Positions 8,974-17,947 of a stretch of DNA of 64,000 bases are shown in pieces. The notes beneath the pieces are model-generated. The model was not told the DNA's origin and did no database searches. It worked only from the letters and a program-made list of their open reading frames with translations. The stretch covers positions 1 through 64,000 of the forward strand of contig NZ_JAASQN010000004.1 of NCBI RefSeq assembly GCF_011762125.1. The letters run 5' to 3'. Position numbers and translations under genes: made by a program. The DNA comes from Sphingopyxis panaciterrae (lineage in GTDB: Bacteria > Pseudomonadota > Alphaproteobacteria > Sphingomonadales > Sphingomonadaceae). The stretch's first letter is position 1, and each line of letters starts with the position of its first letter.

Positions 8974-10695
8974 TCAGAAGCTGTAACGCATCCCGACGAG
9001 CGCCGATCCGATGAGTTCGCTGTTGAAGCCTTCCTGGTCGAACGCGGTCAGGCTGGCCGCGGCATGACCGGTCAGGCCGCGCCACAGCCGCCGCGAATAG
9101 GCGGCCGAGACGCCCGCCGACTGAACATTGGCGGCGCCCGGCGAACCATTGTCGAAATAGCTGGCATAGGCCTGCAGCGTGATGTCCGAATCGCGGTCGA
9201 TCTGGCGGCCGGCCGAGATGAAGAGATAATAATTCTCGTCGATGATGCCGTTGAGGTCGGAAATCGCCGACAGGCCGGGCAGCAACAGTCGGCGGCGATC
9301 ATAGCCGGCGCCGACGCCGTAGTTCCAGCCGCCGAGACGCGACGACAGCACCGCCTGGATGCCGCGGTTGCGGAACTGCGCGGTGGTCGTGTTGCCGAGC
9401 TGGTTGGCAAGGCAACCGCCGCCCTGATCGCCGAACACGCAGGGGTTGATGCTGCCGTCGACGGGGTTGCGGGTCGGGTCGAACTGCGTCGGCAGCGACG
9501 CGAGTCCGCTCGACATGCCGCGCGCGAAGCTCGACAGCCCGTCATAGACACCGACCTGGAAGCTCGTCGCATGGTTGGCACGATAGGTGAAGCTGCCGGT
9601 ATAGATGGTGTCGCCATAACGGCGCCCAACCTTGGCGGTCAGCGCCATGCGGCGGTTCGGCTGCCACATCACGCCGGCGTCCCAGATCAGCCCGTCGGTA
9701 TCGAACGACAGCTGGCGCGGTTTCGACGTGTCGGTGATAAAGCGGCCGTTGCCGTCGCGCACCGGCACCCCGTTCGCGTCGACCACCGGATCGCGCTGGC
9801 TGATCTCGATATCCTCATAGCCAACGCCGCCGAGCAGCGCCAGCGTCGGCCCGATTGGCACCGTCACGTCGGCGCGGGCAAATTTGCCCTCGTACCGCTG
9901 ATCGAGCTGGTTGACGTCCTCGCGCTCATAGCCGCCCGACACCTGCCAGCCGAACGGCAGGTCGCCGGGCTTTGCGCCGACGCTCGCCCAGGCGACATGG
10001 TTCGTCGAGCTGTCGAAAATATCCTGCGACGTCACCCCCGGAAGCACCGGGTCGTCGACGTCGATCTTGGTATAGCCGAAACGATAGCCCGCACCGACAT
10101 CGAGCCCGCCGATGCGCCGCGCAAAGGTCGGGCCGGCATAGATCGAATAGAGGTTGGCGGTGTTGGTGCCGTCGCCGAGGAAAACGCTGTTGTCGCCGCC
10201 ATAACCGTCGGCGCGCGTCCGCGTCGCGAGCGCCCCCGCTTCGAGATTGAGCCCGCGCGCCGCTTCAAGCCGGCCGCGCACAAGACCGCTCAGCGAGCTT
10301 GAATTGCCGAGCCCGCCCGATTCGCCGATGCGATATTCATAACGGACGCTGCCCGCGAGTTCGGCGCGGCGCGTCACGATCGACGCATCGACCCCGGCGG
10401 CGAGCGTCGTATAGGTCAGCACGTCGCCATCGCCCTTCAGATCGGCGGTCAGCACCTGCCCGACCTCCAGATAGGGGCTGATGTTCACCTGCTTCTGCGC
10501 CCGGCGGCGTTCGGCGCGCGCCTCGCTGCGCCCGCCTTCGCTTCCCGACGCGGCAGGCGCACCCGCCGACGGCGCATCGCCGCCGCCCTGGCCGGAATCA
10601 CCCGAAAATTGTGCGTGCGCGCCCGTCGCCGTCCCGGCGAGCAGCAACGCGGCAAGCGTCCCCATATAACGCATGCTGGTCTCGGTGCGCATCAT
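8974..10695 (-). CDS. PEP-CTERM/XrtA system outer-membrane beta-barrel protein
   Basis: The 573-residue product has a signal peptide (MGTLAALLLAGTATGAHA, cleavage before Gln) and a beta-barrel-like body of alternating aromatic and polar residues. It ends GMRYSF, the C-terminal Phe signature of outer-membrane barrels. It matches the outer-membrane protein family specific to XrtA exopolysaccharide operons and may form part of the export or anchoring route. The ATG at 10695 overlaps the kinase stop as ATGA; later in-frame ATGs at 10692 and before RYMGTL could also serve. About 40 residues after the signal are Gly/Ser/Ala-rich with RRAQKQ. Confidence 0.88.
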   Translation of the reverse strand: MMRTETSMRYMGTLAALLLAGTATGAHAQFSGDSGQGGGDAPSAGAPAASGSEGGRSEARAERRRAQKQVNISPYLEVGQVLTADLKGDGDVLTYTTLAAGVDASIVTRRAELAGSVRYEYRIGESGGLGNSSSLSGLVRGRLEAARGLNLEAGALATRTRADGYGGDNSVFLGDGTNTANLYSIYAGPTFARRIGGLDVGAGYRFGYTKIDVDDPVLPGVTSQDIFDSSTNHVAWASVGAKPGDLPFGWQVSGGYEREDVNQLDQRYEGKFARADVTVPIGPTLALLGGVGYEDIEISQRDPVVDANGVPVRDGNGRFITDTSKPRQLSFDTDGLIWDAGVMWQPNRRMALTAKVGRRYGDTIYTGSFTYRANHATSFQVGVYDGLSSFARGMSSGLASLPTQFDPTRNPVDGSINPCVFGDQGGGCLANQLGNTTTAQFRNRGIQAVLSSRLGGWNYGVGAGYDRRRLLLPGLSAISDLNGIIDENYYLFISAGRQIDRDSDITLQAYASYFDNGSPGAANVQSAGVSAAYSRRLWRGLTGHAAASLTAFDQEGFNSELIGSALVGMRYSF

Positions 10696-11705
10696 GACGC
10701 GCCTCCCTGTCCATAATAGGTGCCGAAGCGGCGGCCGCCCGGCGAATATTTCACTCCGTTGAGGAGCAGCTGGATATGCGGGCACGCGCCCATCAGCCCG
10801 ATCGCGTCGCGCAGCGCCGATTCGAGCGTTTCGTCGGCGCGCACGACCATGATCAGCTGGCCGACATGCCCGGCGAGCACCGCCGCGGGCGACGCCGCGA
10901 GCACCGGCGGCGAATCGAGGATCAGGATCCGGCCCGGCGCCCCCGCTTCGAGCTGCGCGAGCAGCGTCTCGGTCCGCGCCGAGGCGAGCAGTTCGGTGTC
11001 GTGCATATGCTGCATCCCCGCCGGCATCACCTTCAGCCCCGCGATGTCGGTCTGGATCATGCAGTCGCCGAGCGGCAGCAACGGATCGGCCAGCGCGTCC
11101 ATCAGCCCCGGGCCGTCTTCCAGCCCCAGCGTTTGGAGCACGCTCGGCTTCGCAATGTCGGCGTCGATCAGCAGTACGTCGTGATCGGCCTCGACCGCTA
11201 GGCTGAGCGCCAGATTGACCGCCGAGAAGGTCTTGCCTTCGCCCGGGTTCGCCGATGCGATCAGCACGCGGTGGCCGCGCGGCACGACCGGGCGGTTCGC
11301 GGTTCCCGCGAAATTGCGGATAATCTCGCGCTTCACGATGCGATATTCTTCGGAAATGCCCGTCACCGGCGCACCGGGCACGATCATCCCGCGCGCCGCC
11401 AGGCGGTCGCGGTCGATCCGCCCCTGCCGCGTCGGTACGATCGCCGGGGCGGCGCGCGCGATGTCCTTTCGCGCCGACGGCTTGACCGGTGCGGGATCGA
11501 CGGCGGGCGCCTCGGGTTCGAGGATTTCGGCGGCGGGCGTCTCGATCTTCGGCTCGTCCTTGACCTTCTTCGCTCTTTTCGCGGGTTCGGGCGGCAGGTT
11601 CGATACGTCGATCGTCGGCGCATTGGCCGCGGGATCGATGCCGAACATGTCGGCAGCGCGTTCGAGCAGCGAGGGAGGGCGCTTGACGGGGCGTTGGTCG
11701 GTCAT
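10692..11705 (-). CDS. XrtA-associated tyrosine autokinase (BY-kinase)
   Basis: The 337-residue protein is a cytoplasmic bacterial tyrosine kinase domain with Walker A SANPGEGKTF (151-160), Walker A' LLIDADIAKPS (178-188) and Walker B LILDSPPV (261-268). Tyrosines at 320, 330 and 331 form a short C-terminal cluster, fewer than in Wzc-type kinases. It pairs with the separately encoded chain-length protein just upstream, as Gram-positive CpsC/CpsD pairs do. I prefer the ATG at 11705 because it opens MTDQRPVKRPPSLLERAADM. A GTG at 11726 that overlaps the upstream stop as GTGA would add seven residues and cannot be excluded. Confidence 0.9.
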   Translation of the reverse strand: MTDQRPVKRPPSLLERAADMFGIDPAANAPTIDVSNLPPEPAKRAKKVKDEPKIETPAAEILEPEAPAVDPAPVKPSARKDIARAAPAIVPTRQGRIDRDRLAARGMIVPGAPVTGISEEYRIVKREIIRNFAGTANRPVVPRGHRVLIASANPGEGKTFSAVNLALSLAVEADHDVLLIDADIAKPSVLQTLGLEDGPGLMDALADPLLPLGDCMIQTDIAGLKVMPAGMQHMHDTELLASARTETLLAQLEAGAPGRILILDSPPVLAASPAAVLAGHVGQLIMVVRADETLESALRDAIGLMGACPHIQLLLNGVKYSPGGRRFGTYYGQGGAS

Positions 11706-11722
11706 CTTCTTCTTGTCCCCCG

Positions 11723-13270
11723 TCACGCGACCATGCCGCGCTGGATGAATTCGGCGACAAGCAGCAAGGCATAGAGCCCGACCAGCGCACCGCCCCCGCC
11801 CGCAAGCCACACCAGGCGTTTCTTGCGTTCGACATGGCGTTCGGGCGTCACCACCTCGGTGATCGATCCGATCACCGGCAGCCCGCTGGCGCGTTCGAGC
11901 TTCGCCGCGGTCGCATAGCTGGTGCGCACCTGCGCGAGCGCGAAGGCGGCGCCAATACCGCCGCCGATGCCCGCGAACAGCACGAGCGTCAGGAACAGCG
12001 GCCGGTTGGGCGCCGCGGGGCTCGTCGGTTTCGACGGCGGATCGAGCAATTCGACCTTGATCGCGTCGGTTTCGGTCTGCACCTGGCCGCGCAGGCGTAC
12101 CTGTTCGCGCTGGCCGAGCAGCTTGTCATATTGCGCCTTGAACGCCGTATATTCGCCGTTGATCCGGTCATATTCGGCCGCGATGCCGGGGTTCTGGATC
12201 TGCTGCGTCGTGATCTTGGCGATGTCGCCGGTCAGCTGCGCCTTGCGCGACGACAGCGCGCTTACCGTTGCCTGCCGCTCGGCGCGCATCGCCGACAGCG
12301 TCTGATAGGCGGGGTTCTGGGCGTTGCCGCCGCCCCCGCCGCCGGTGCCCTCGCGATCGGCCATCGCCTTCAACGACGCGATCTGGCTCTTCAGCGCGAT
12401 GACGTCGGGGTGCGCGTCGGTCAGGCCGCGGGCATGCATGGCAGACAGTTCGCCCTGCGCGCCCGCCAGCTGCTGGCGCGCGACACCGCCGCCGACGCCG
12501 CCCATGCCGGGGACGTTGATCGTCGCCGGGGTCGTCGCCATCTGGCCGTTCGCCGCGGCAAGTTGTGCCTGCGCCGAAACAAGCTGCGAATCGATCTGGT
12601 TCAGTTCGGCGCGCGCCGCATCGACGCGCTGCGCCGGCGATCCGGCGCCGCCCGGGATCAGGCCGATATTCTGCGCCTCGAACGCCGCACGGCGCGCTTC
12701 GACTTCGCGCAGCGCCTTTTCGCGATCGGCGATCTGCGAATCGAGGAACTTCATCCCCTCGCGCGCATTCATCCGGCCGCCGCGCAGCTGGTCGTCGCGA
12801 AACACGGTGATCAGGCTGTCGAGCACGCCCGACGCAAGCTTGGCATTATCGGCGTCGGACAGGCTGCCGACCCCGACGCTCGACGTGATTTCGAAAATCT
12901 TGTCCTGCTGCGGAACGACCTTGATATTCTTTTGCAGCATCGCGACCGCGCCGGCCTTTTCACGTTCGCCGGCGCCGGCGGGAAGCAGGCCGGTGGTGAT
13001 CGCGACCTTCTCCAGATTGCGCGCGCTGGTCAGCGTTTCGCGGATCTGGTCGATCTGCTGGCGGTCGCCGAACGAGCCTGCCTGCGCATCGTCGGGCAGG
13101 ATCTGATTGACGTCGACGAGCAGGCGCGCGCGCGAATCATAACGGTTCGGGATCGACGCGATCGCCAGCCAGCCCAGGATGCAAATCCCCCACGCGACGC
13201 CCAGCACGAGCCAGCGGCGCGTCCAGACGCTGTGCAGCGCCACCCGGAATTCGTCGTAGAGGCTGTTCAT
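11723..13270 (-). CDS. XrtA system polysaccharide chain-length determinant
   Basis: This 515-residue Wzz/PCP-type inner-membrane protein has one membrane segment near residues 20-42 (VLGVAWGICILGWLAIASI) and another near the C-terminus (LAGGGGALVGLYALLLVAEF). The region between is a long periplasmic coiled-coil-rich part with many Gln/Ala/Arg-rich helices and a Gly-rich stretch (GTGGGGGGNAQ). It should control polymer length together with the autokinase downstream. The proline-rich segment LLDPPSKPTSPAAPNRP precedes the second membrane helix, as is usual for this family. Confidence 0.92.
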   Translation of the reverse strand: MNSLYDEFRVALHSVWTRRWLVLGVAWGICILGWLAIASIPNRYDSRARLLVDVNQILPDDAQAGSFGDRQQIDQIRETLTSARNLEKVAITTGLLPAGAGEREKAGAVAMLQKNIKVVPQQDKIFEITSSVGVGSLSDADNAKLASGVLDSLITVFRDDQLRGGRMNAREGMKFLDSQIADREKALREVEARRAAFEAQNIGLIPGGAGSPAQRVDAARAELNQIDSQLVSAQAQLAAANGQMATTPATINVPGMGGVGGGVARQQLAGAQGELSAMHARGLTDAHPDVIALKSQIASLKAMADREGTGGGGGGNAQNPAYQTLSAMRAERQATVSALSSRKAQLTGDIAKITTQQIQNPGIAAEYDRINGEYTAFKAQYDKLLGQREQVRLRGQVQTETDAIKVELLDPPSKPTSPAAPNRPLFLTLVLFAGIGGGIGAAFALAQVRTSYATAAKLERASGLPVIGSITEVVTPERHVERKKRLVWLAGGGGALVGLYALLLVAEFIQRGMVA

Positions 13271-13321
13271 GGGTCGGGGTCAGTCCTTGGGGGTTGCGTC
13301 GGGTTGGCGCGGCCGTCCGCG

Positions 13322-13978
13322 TCAGAACATGCTTTCGGGGATGATGATCACGTCGCCCGGCTGCAACCGGACGTTGGCCTTCACATCGCCGCGCTTGATC
13401 AGGTCGTTGAGCCGCAGCCCATATTCGTGCTGCTTGCCGCTGCCCTTGTCGTAGCGGACGAGCCGCGCCTTGTTCCCCGCCGCATATTCGCCCAGCCCGC
13501 CGACTGCAATCATCGCATCGAGCACGGTCATATTGGCGCGATAGGGAATCGACGCCGGCTTTTCGGTCGCGCCGACGACGCGCACCTGCTGCGAGAAGGT
13601 GCTCTGGAAACTGGTGACGATGACGCTGACGATCGGATCGGTGATATATTGGCTGAGCTGGAGCTTGATATCCTGCTGCAGCATCGTCGGGGTCTTGCCG
13701 ACCGCGGGCATGTCGGTGATCAGCGGCGTGGTGATCCGCCCGTCGGGGCGAACCTGCACCTTGCCGCCCAGTTCGGGGTTGCGCCACACAAAGATCTGCA
13801 GCTCGTCGAGCGGCCCAATGATATATTCCTCGCCCGGACCTTCCTGGTTCGCGACAAAGCTGGCGCTCGGCAGCTGCGGCGCGCTGCCGACACCGCCCGC
13901 GCACCCCGTCAATGCGGTCGCGGCGATGCCGGAAAGCAGGGCCGCGCGCGCGGCACCAAGCGGGGAGAAGCAAGCCAT
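13322..13978 (-). CDS. XrtA exopolysaccharide export lipoprotein (OPX family)
   Basis: This 218-residue OPX protein begins with a lipoprotein signal ending in the lipobox LTGC. It then has a Poly_export domain (YIIGPLDELQIFVWRNPEL) and a SLBB-like region ending at QPGDVIIIPESMF. It should form or gate the outer-membrane exit for the polysaccharide. It is the first gene of the operon that runs to the amidotransferase. A clear AAAGGTGA ribosome site lies 9 bases before the ATG. The 173 bases upstream are the only sizeable non-coding gap in the operon and probably hold its promoter. Confidence 0.93.
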   Translation of the reverse strand: MACFSPLGAARAALLSGIAATALTGCAGGVGSAPQLPSASFVANQEGPGEEYIIGPLDELQIFVWRNPELGGKVQVRPDGRITTPLITDMPAVGKTPTMLQQDIKLQLSQYITDPIVSVIVTSFQSTFSQQVRVVGATEKPASIPYRANMTVLDAMIAVGGLGEYAAGNKARLVRYDKGSGKQHEYGLRLNDLIKRGDVKANVRLQPGDVIIIPESMF

Positions 13979-14132
13979 ATTCGTGTCACCTTTCGAGCGG
14001 CTGGCCCCGTCGCCGAAGGGTTCCCCCTACCACGACAGCCATTGCGTCAGGATAAGCCATGCTCGAAAAGGGTGAACATACCGTTAGTATTGGGATAAGT
14101 TTGGACCGCACTCGTCGCATCTTGTGCCGTAT

Positions 14133-14148
14133 TGACACATAATTGTCA
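14133..14148. promoter_or_regulatory. Inverted repeat upstream of the XrtA export operon
   Basis: The sequence TGACACATAATTGTCA is a perfect 5-bp inverted repeat (TGACA / TGTCA) around a 6-bp AT-rich spacer. It lies 3 bases beyond the decarboxylase stop and about 155 bases upstream of the OPX start, inside the only long gap of this gene run. It could be a regulator-binding site, or by chance a weak promoter element since it includes TTGACA on the plus strand. I found no good sigma-54 (GG-N10-GC) element here. Confidence 0.35.
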
Positions 14149-14151
14149 TAG

Positions 14152-15381
14152 TCAGACCAGCATTTCGCGCGCCGGTCCCTGTCCCAGGAAGGTCGCGGGG
14201 CTCGCCGAAGCGCCATAGGCGCCGGCCTGGAACAGCGCGATCAGATCGCCGGCATCGGCACGCGGCAGCGCGACCTGGTCGCCCAGCCGGTCGAGCGGAG
14301 TGCACAGACAGCCGACCACCGACACGGTTTCGGCCGGTTCACCGCCGAACCGGTTCGCGACCGCAATCGGATAGTTGCGCCGAATCACCGTGCCGAAATT
14401 CCCGCTCGCGGCAAGTTGATGGTGCAGTCCGCCGTCGGTGACGAGGAAGGTCTCGCCGTGGCTGACCTTGCGGTCGACAATTCGCATCAGATAGACGCCG
14501 GCTTCGGCGACCAGCCAGCGGCCGAGTTCCATGGCGAAACGGCTTTCGCCCAGCACCGGATCGCGCTCCGCCAACGTCTCCGCAAGCGCCGCGCCGACCG
14601 CGGCGGCATCAACCGCCTTGTCGCCCGGGAAATAAGGCACCCCCATTCCGCCGCCCAGATTGACGAGCGGCGGCGTCGCGCCGATCGCGTTCGCCAGCCG
14701 CGCCGCGAGCGCGACCGTCTGCGCCTGCGTCTCGGCGATCGCATCGGCGTCAAGCGCCTGCGATCCCGCGAAAATATGGAAACCCTGCCAATCGGCGCCA
14801 GCATCCCGCAGACGCCGTACCAGCCCCGGCACCGCGTCGGCATCGACCCCGAACGGCTTGGCCCCGCCGCCCATCTTCATCCCCGATCCCTTGAGGTCGA
14901 AGTCGGGATTGACCCGCACCGCAAGCCGCGGGGTGAGGCCCAGCCGCGCGCCGATCGACAGCGCCCGTTCGGCTTCGCCCGCCGATTCGAGGTTGAGCGT
15001 CGCACCGGCTGAAATCGCCGCTTCGAGTTCGCGGTCGCGCTTGCCGGGCCCCGCAAAGCTGATGTGTGCGGCCGCCACGCCGCTGCCGAGCGCGGCCTTG
15101 AGTTCGCCGCCCGACGCGACGTCGAACCCGTCGACCAGCCCCGCCATATAGGCGAGCAGCGGCGCATAGGGGTTGGCCTTCATCGCATAATGAAGCTGCA
15201 CCGCATCCGGCATCGCCGCGCGCCACTCGGCAACGCGCGCCGCCAGCATGGCGCTGTCATAGACGAACAAAGGCGTGTCACCCGCCGCATCGACCAGCGC
15301 CTCGGCGCGGTCGCCGCCGATCAGCAGCATGCCGTCGTCGTCGGCGGCAAAGCCGGGCGGGATCGGGCCGTGCGGCTTCAT
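14152..15381 (-). CDS. PLP-dependent decarboxylase, exosortase A system-associated
   Basis: The 409-residue protein is a fold III decarboxylase of the diaminopimelate/ornithine type. The PLP lysine is Lys68 in HYAMKANP, followed by FDVASGGEL, the glycine-rich NLGGGMGVPYFPGD and the C-terminal active-site block VVGCLCTPLD. It should decarboxylate an amino acid or a carrier-bound amino acid. Its stable linkage to an AMP-forming ligase (4-nt ATGA overlap) and an acyl carrier protein suggests that the substrate may be activated first. The start at 15381 fits both the overlap and the family opening; the upstream frame is Arg/Gly-rich shadow. The real substrate is unknown. Confidence 0.9.
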   Translation of the reverse strand: MKPHGPIPPGFAADDDGMLLIGGDRAEALVDAAGDTPLFVYDSAMLAARVAEWRAAMPDAVQLHYAMKANPYAPLLAYMAGLVDGFDVASGGELKAALGSGVAAAHISFAGPGKRDRELEAAISAGATLNLESAGEAERALSIGARLGLTPRLAVRVNPDFDLKGSGMKMGGGAKPFGVDADAVPGLVRRLRDAGADWQGFHIFAGSQALDADAIAETQAQTVALAARLANAIGATPPLVNLGGGMGVPYFPGDKAVDAAAVGAALAETLAERDPVLGESRFAMELGRWLVAEAGVYLMRIVDRKVSHGETFLVTDGGLHHQLAASGNFGTVIRRNYPIAVANRFGGEPAETVSVVGCLCTPLDRLGDQVALPRADAGDLIALFQAGAYGASASPATFLGQGPAREMLV

Positions 15382-16910
15382 GCCGTCACCTGCGGCACCC
15401 AGTCGGCCGCGATCGCCACGCGGTCGAGCTTGCCATTGGGATTGCGCGGCAGTTCGCCCCGCCATTCGATCGTCTGCGGCTGCATGAAATTGGGCAGGTT
15501 CTGGCGTAGATAAGCCGCCAGCCCTTCCTCGTCGGCGACGCCGCCCTTGCCGCGCACGATCAGGACGATCGCGGCGCCCAGCCGCGCGTCGGCCACCCCA
15601 AACGCCACCCCTTCATAAATCAGCCCCGACGCCACCGCGACATCCTCGACCTCGGTCGGGCTGACGCGGTTGCCCGCGGTCTTGATCATCGCATCGTCGC
15701 GGCCGACGAAATAGAGCAGATGATTGGCGTCGCGGCGCACCGTGTCGCCCGACCACACCGCCATCCCGCCATATTGCGACGCGCGCGGCGCCGGTTTGAA
15801 ACGCTGCGCCGTCCGCTCGGCGTCCTGCCAATAGCCCTTGGCGACCAGCGGCCCGCAATGAACAAGTTCGCCAGGCTCCTCGTCGGCGGTGATCGTCCCG
15901 TCGGGGCGGCATATCAATATCTCGGCATGCGGGATCGCGCGGCCCATCGAGGTCGGATGGTCGGCGACATATTTCGGATCGAGATAGGTCGACCGGAACG
16001 CCTCGGTCAGCCCGTACATCGGGTAGATGTCGGCATGGGGGAAGGTCGCGCGCATCGCATCGATCAGCGACGGCGTCAGCGCCCCGCCGCTGTTCGTCAG
16101 CCGCCGCAGCAGGCCGGCGGCTTCGCGAGGCCATTCGCTTTCGACGAGTTGCACCCACAGGGGCGGCACCCCGGCCAGCGTCGTCGCGCCGTGCCGCGCC
16201 ACCGCCTTCACGACATCGCGCGGCGTGAGATAATCGAGCGGCGCCACCGCCCCCCCGGCGTGCCAGGTCGAAAACAGCTGGTTCTGCCCATAATCAAAGC
16301 TCAGCGGCAGCACCGCGAGGACGCGATCATCGGGGGTCAGTTTCAGATAGGAAGCGACGCTTTCCGCCCCCAGCCACAAATTGGCGTGGCTCAGCATCAC
16401 GCCCTTCGGCCGCCCGGTCGACCCGCTGGTGTAAAGGATCGCCGCCAGATCGTCGGGCTCGGCCATCGAGGGTGGCAACCCCTCGCCGCCCGAATCGATC
16501 ACCTCTTCGGCGATCTTCAAATCCTGCACCGCGCATTCGGCCGGCCGCGCATCGCCCAGCATGCCGGCGCGCGAGCTGTTGGTGACCAGCAGTTTCGCGC
16601 CGCTGTCCGCCAGGATATGCGCGACCTGCGGCCCCTTGAGCAGCGGATTGACCGGCACATGGATCAGCCCCGCGCGCGCTGCGGCAAGCGGCATCAGGCA
16701 AGCTACTCTCGTCTTCGCGCTCCAGCTCGCAACCCGCTCGCCCGGCCCGCCGGCCTGTTCGAGCAGCCACGACGCAAGCCGGCCAACGCTGGCATCCAGT
16801 TCGGCGAATGTCGTGATACGGTCACCGATCAGCAGCGCAGCCGTATCCGGCGCGCCGCGACGGGCGAGATGGTCGATCGGATGCGAGGGCGATTTTTCGT
16901 CTTTGGTCAT
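15378..16910 (-). CDS. Acyl-CoA/amino acid ligase (AMP-forming), exosortase A system-associated
   Basis: This 510-residue adenylate-forming enzyme has the phosphate-binding loop LYTSGSTGRPKG (159-170), a YGLTEAF block, and the late motifs YFVGRDDAMIKTAGNRVSPT and RNPNGKLDR with the catalytic lysine. It activates a carboxylic acid as an adenylate and would pass it to a thiol, probably the acyl carrier protein encoded at 17944. It is the first gene of a two-gene minus-strand unit with the PLP decarboxylase. Its start is only 17 bases from that of the divergent GNAT gene, so promoters must lie within coding sequence. Confidence 0.9.
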   Translation of the reverse strand: MTKDEKSPSHPIDHLARRGAPDTAALLIGDRITTFAELDASVGRLASWLLEQAGGPGERVASWSAKTRVACLMPLAAARAGLIHVPVNPLLKGPQVAHILADSGAKLLVTNSSRAGMLGDARPAECAVQDLKIAEEVIDSGGEGLPPSMAEPDDLAAILYTSGSTGRPKGVMLSHANLWLGAESVASYLKLTPDDRVLAVLPLSFDYGQNQLFSTWHAGGAVAPLDYLTPRDVVKAVARHGATTLAGVPPLWVQLVESEWPREAAGLLRRLTNSGGALTPSLIDAMRATFPHADIYPMYGLTEAFRSTYLDPKYVADHPTSMGRAIPHAEILICRPDGTITADEEPGELVHCGPLVAKGYWQDAERTAQRFKPAPRASQYGGMAVWSGDTVRRDANHLLYFVGRDDAMIKTAGNRVSPTEVEDVAVASGLIYEGVAFGVADARLGAAIVLIVRGKGGVADEEGLAAYLRQNLPNFMQPQTIEWRGELPRNPNGKLDRVAIAADWVPQVTA

Positions 16911-16927
16911 GGGCTGTTAGGAGAGTG

Positions 16928-17947
16928 ATGATAGAGGCCCGCACCATGCAAGGGAACGATGAACATCCCGCTAATGATAGCAAAGTGGCGGAGGATGCGC
17001 GCGCCGCGGGCTTTGCGTCGCCCTTCGATCGCGGTGCCTGGTTCGACCTGCTCGCAGCGCATGGCTTTGCCGGCGAAGGCCGCGTCGACGCACAGGGCAC
17101 GCACGCAGGCGCCACCGCCTGGCTGCCGCTGCGCCGCGACAAGCCCGGGCATTTCGCTGGCCTCACCAACTGGTACAGCTTCTCGATCCGCCCACTTTTC
17201 CGTGGTGAGGGCGACCACGCGGCCGCGCTCGCCGATCTTTTCCGCCGCCTGCGCCAGCAGGCGGCGCGGCTGTCGCTCTACCCTGTCCCCGACGCCGATC
17301 AGGGCAGCATCGCCGCCGCCTTGCGCACCGCCGGCTGGTGGGTGAAGGCGGCGCCCGCGGGCGACCGCCACTGGCTCGATCTCTCTGATATGGATCATGA
17401 CGGCTGGTGGGACAGCCGCCCCGGCGCGCTCAAGAATACGGTCAAGCGCAAGGCGAAGAAGGGCGTCGTCGACATCGCGCTGTTCACCGCCTTCGACCCC
17501 GACGCCTGGGCCGCCTATGAAGCCATTTACGCCGCGAGCTGGAAACCCGAGGAAGGCCACCCCGCGCTGCTCCGCGCCTTTGCCGAGAGCGAGAGCGCAC
17601 GCGGCACGCTTCGCATGGGGCTCGCCCGGATGGCGGGCGAACCGGTTGCGGCACAATATTGGACCGTCGAGGACGGCAGTGCCTTCATCCACAAGCTCGC
17701 GCATGTCGAAGACAGCCTGAAAGCGTCGCCGGGCACCTTGCTGTCAGCGGCACTGTTCCGTCATGTCATCGAAATCGATCGCGTGACGCGGGTCGATTTC
17801 GGCACCGGCAACGATGCCTATAAGCGCGACTGGATGAACCGCCACGAACCCTTGTGGCGGATCGAGGCTTTCAATCCGTCGCGCATCGCGGCATGGGGAC
17901 CGGCATTGAAGGCCTTTGGCCGTTCCATGCTGGGGAAAAAACCGTGA
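16928..17947 (+). CDS. GNAT/BioF2-like acetyltransferase of the exosortase A locus
   Basis: The 339-residue product resembles the FemAB-like GNAT family (Acetyltransf_6). Typical blocks are LKNTVKRKAKKG, EAIYAASWKPEEG, IHKLAHVEDSLKASPGTLLS and VDFGTGNDAYKRDWM. It would transfer an acyl group, possibly from the carrier protein encoded next, to an acceptor in the exopolysaccharide pathway. Start choice is uncertain: the ATG at 16928 has AGGAG only 4 bases upstream, while the ATG at 16946 has GAGG 8 bases upstream. The C-terminus overlaps the ACP start as GTGA. Confidence 0.82.
   Translation: MIEARTMQGNDEHPANDSKVAEDARAAGFASPFDRGAWFDLLAAHGFAGEGRVDAQGTHAGATAWLPLRRDKPGHFAGLTNWYSFSIRPLFRGEGDHAAALADLFRRLRQQAARLSLYPVPDADQGSIAAALRTAGWWVKAAPAGDRHWLDLSDMDHDGWWDSRPGALKNTVKRKAKKGVVDIALFTAFDPDAWAAYEAIYAASWKPEEGHPALLRAFAESESARGTLRMGLARMAGEPVAAQYWTVEDGSAFIHKLAHVEDSLKASPGTLLSAALFRHVIEIDRVTRVDFGTGNDAYKRDWMNRHEPLWRIEAFNPSRIAAWGPALKAFGRSMLGKKP

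Noticed and set aside
7507..10302. 931-codon plus-strand open frame opposite the ATPase and outer-membrane protein genes
   Set aside because: It spans two well-supported genes on the other strand and has no recognisable domain.
13979..14151. Possible sigma-54 (PrsR-type) promoter before the OPX gene
   Set aside because: The nearest GG...GC pairs have spacings of 8 or 11 instead of 10, so no acceptable -24/-12 element exists.
16872..16890. GG-N10-GC match upstream of the GNAT gene
   Set aside because: It matches only the invariant bases, lies in ligase coding sequence and is expected by chance at this GC content.
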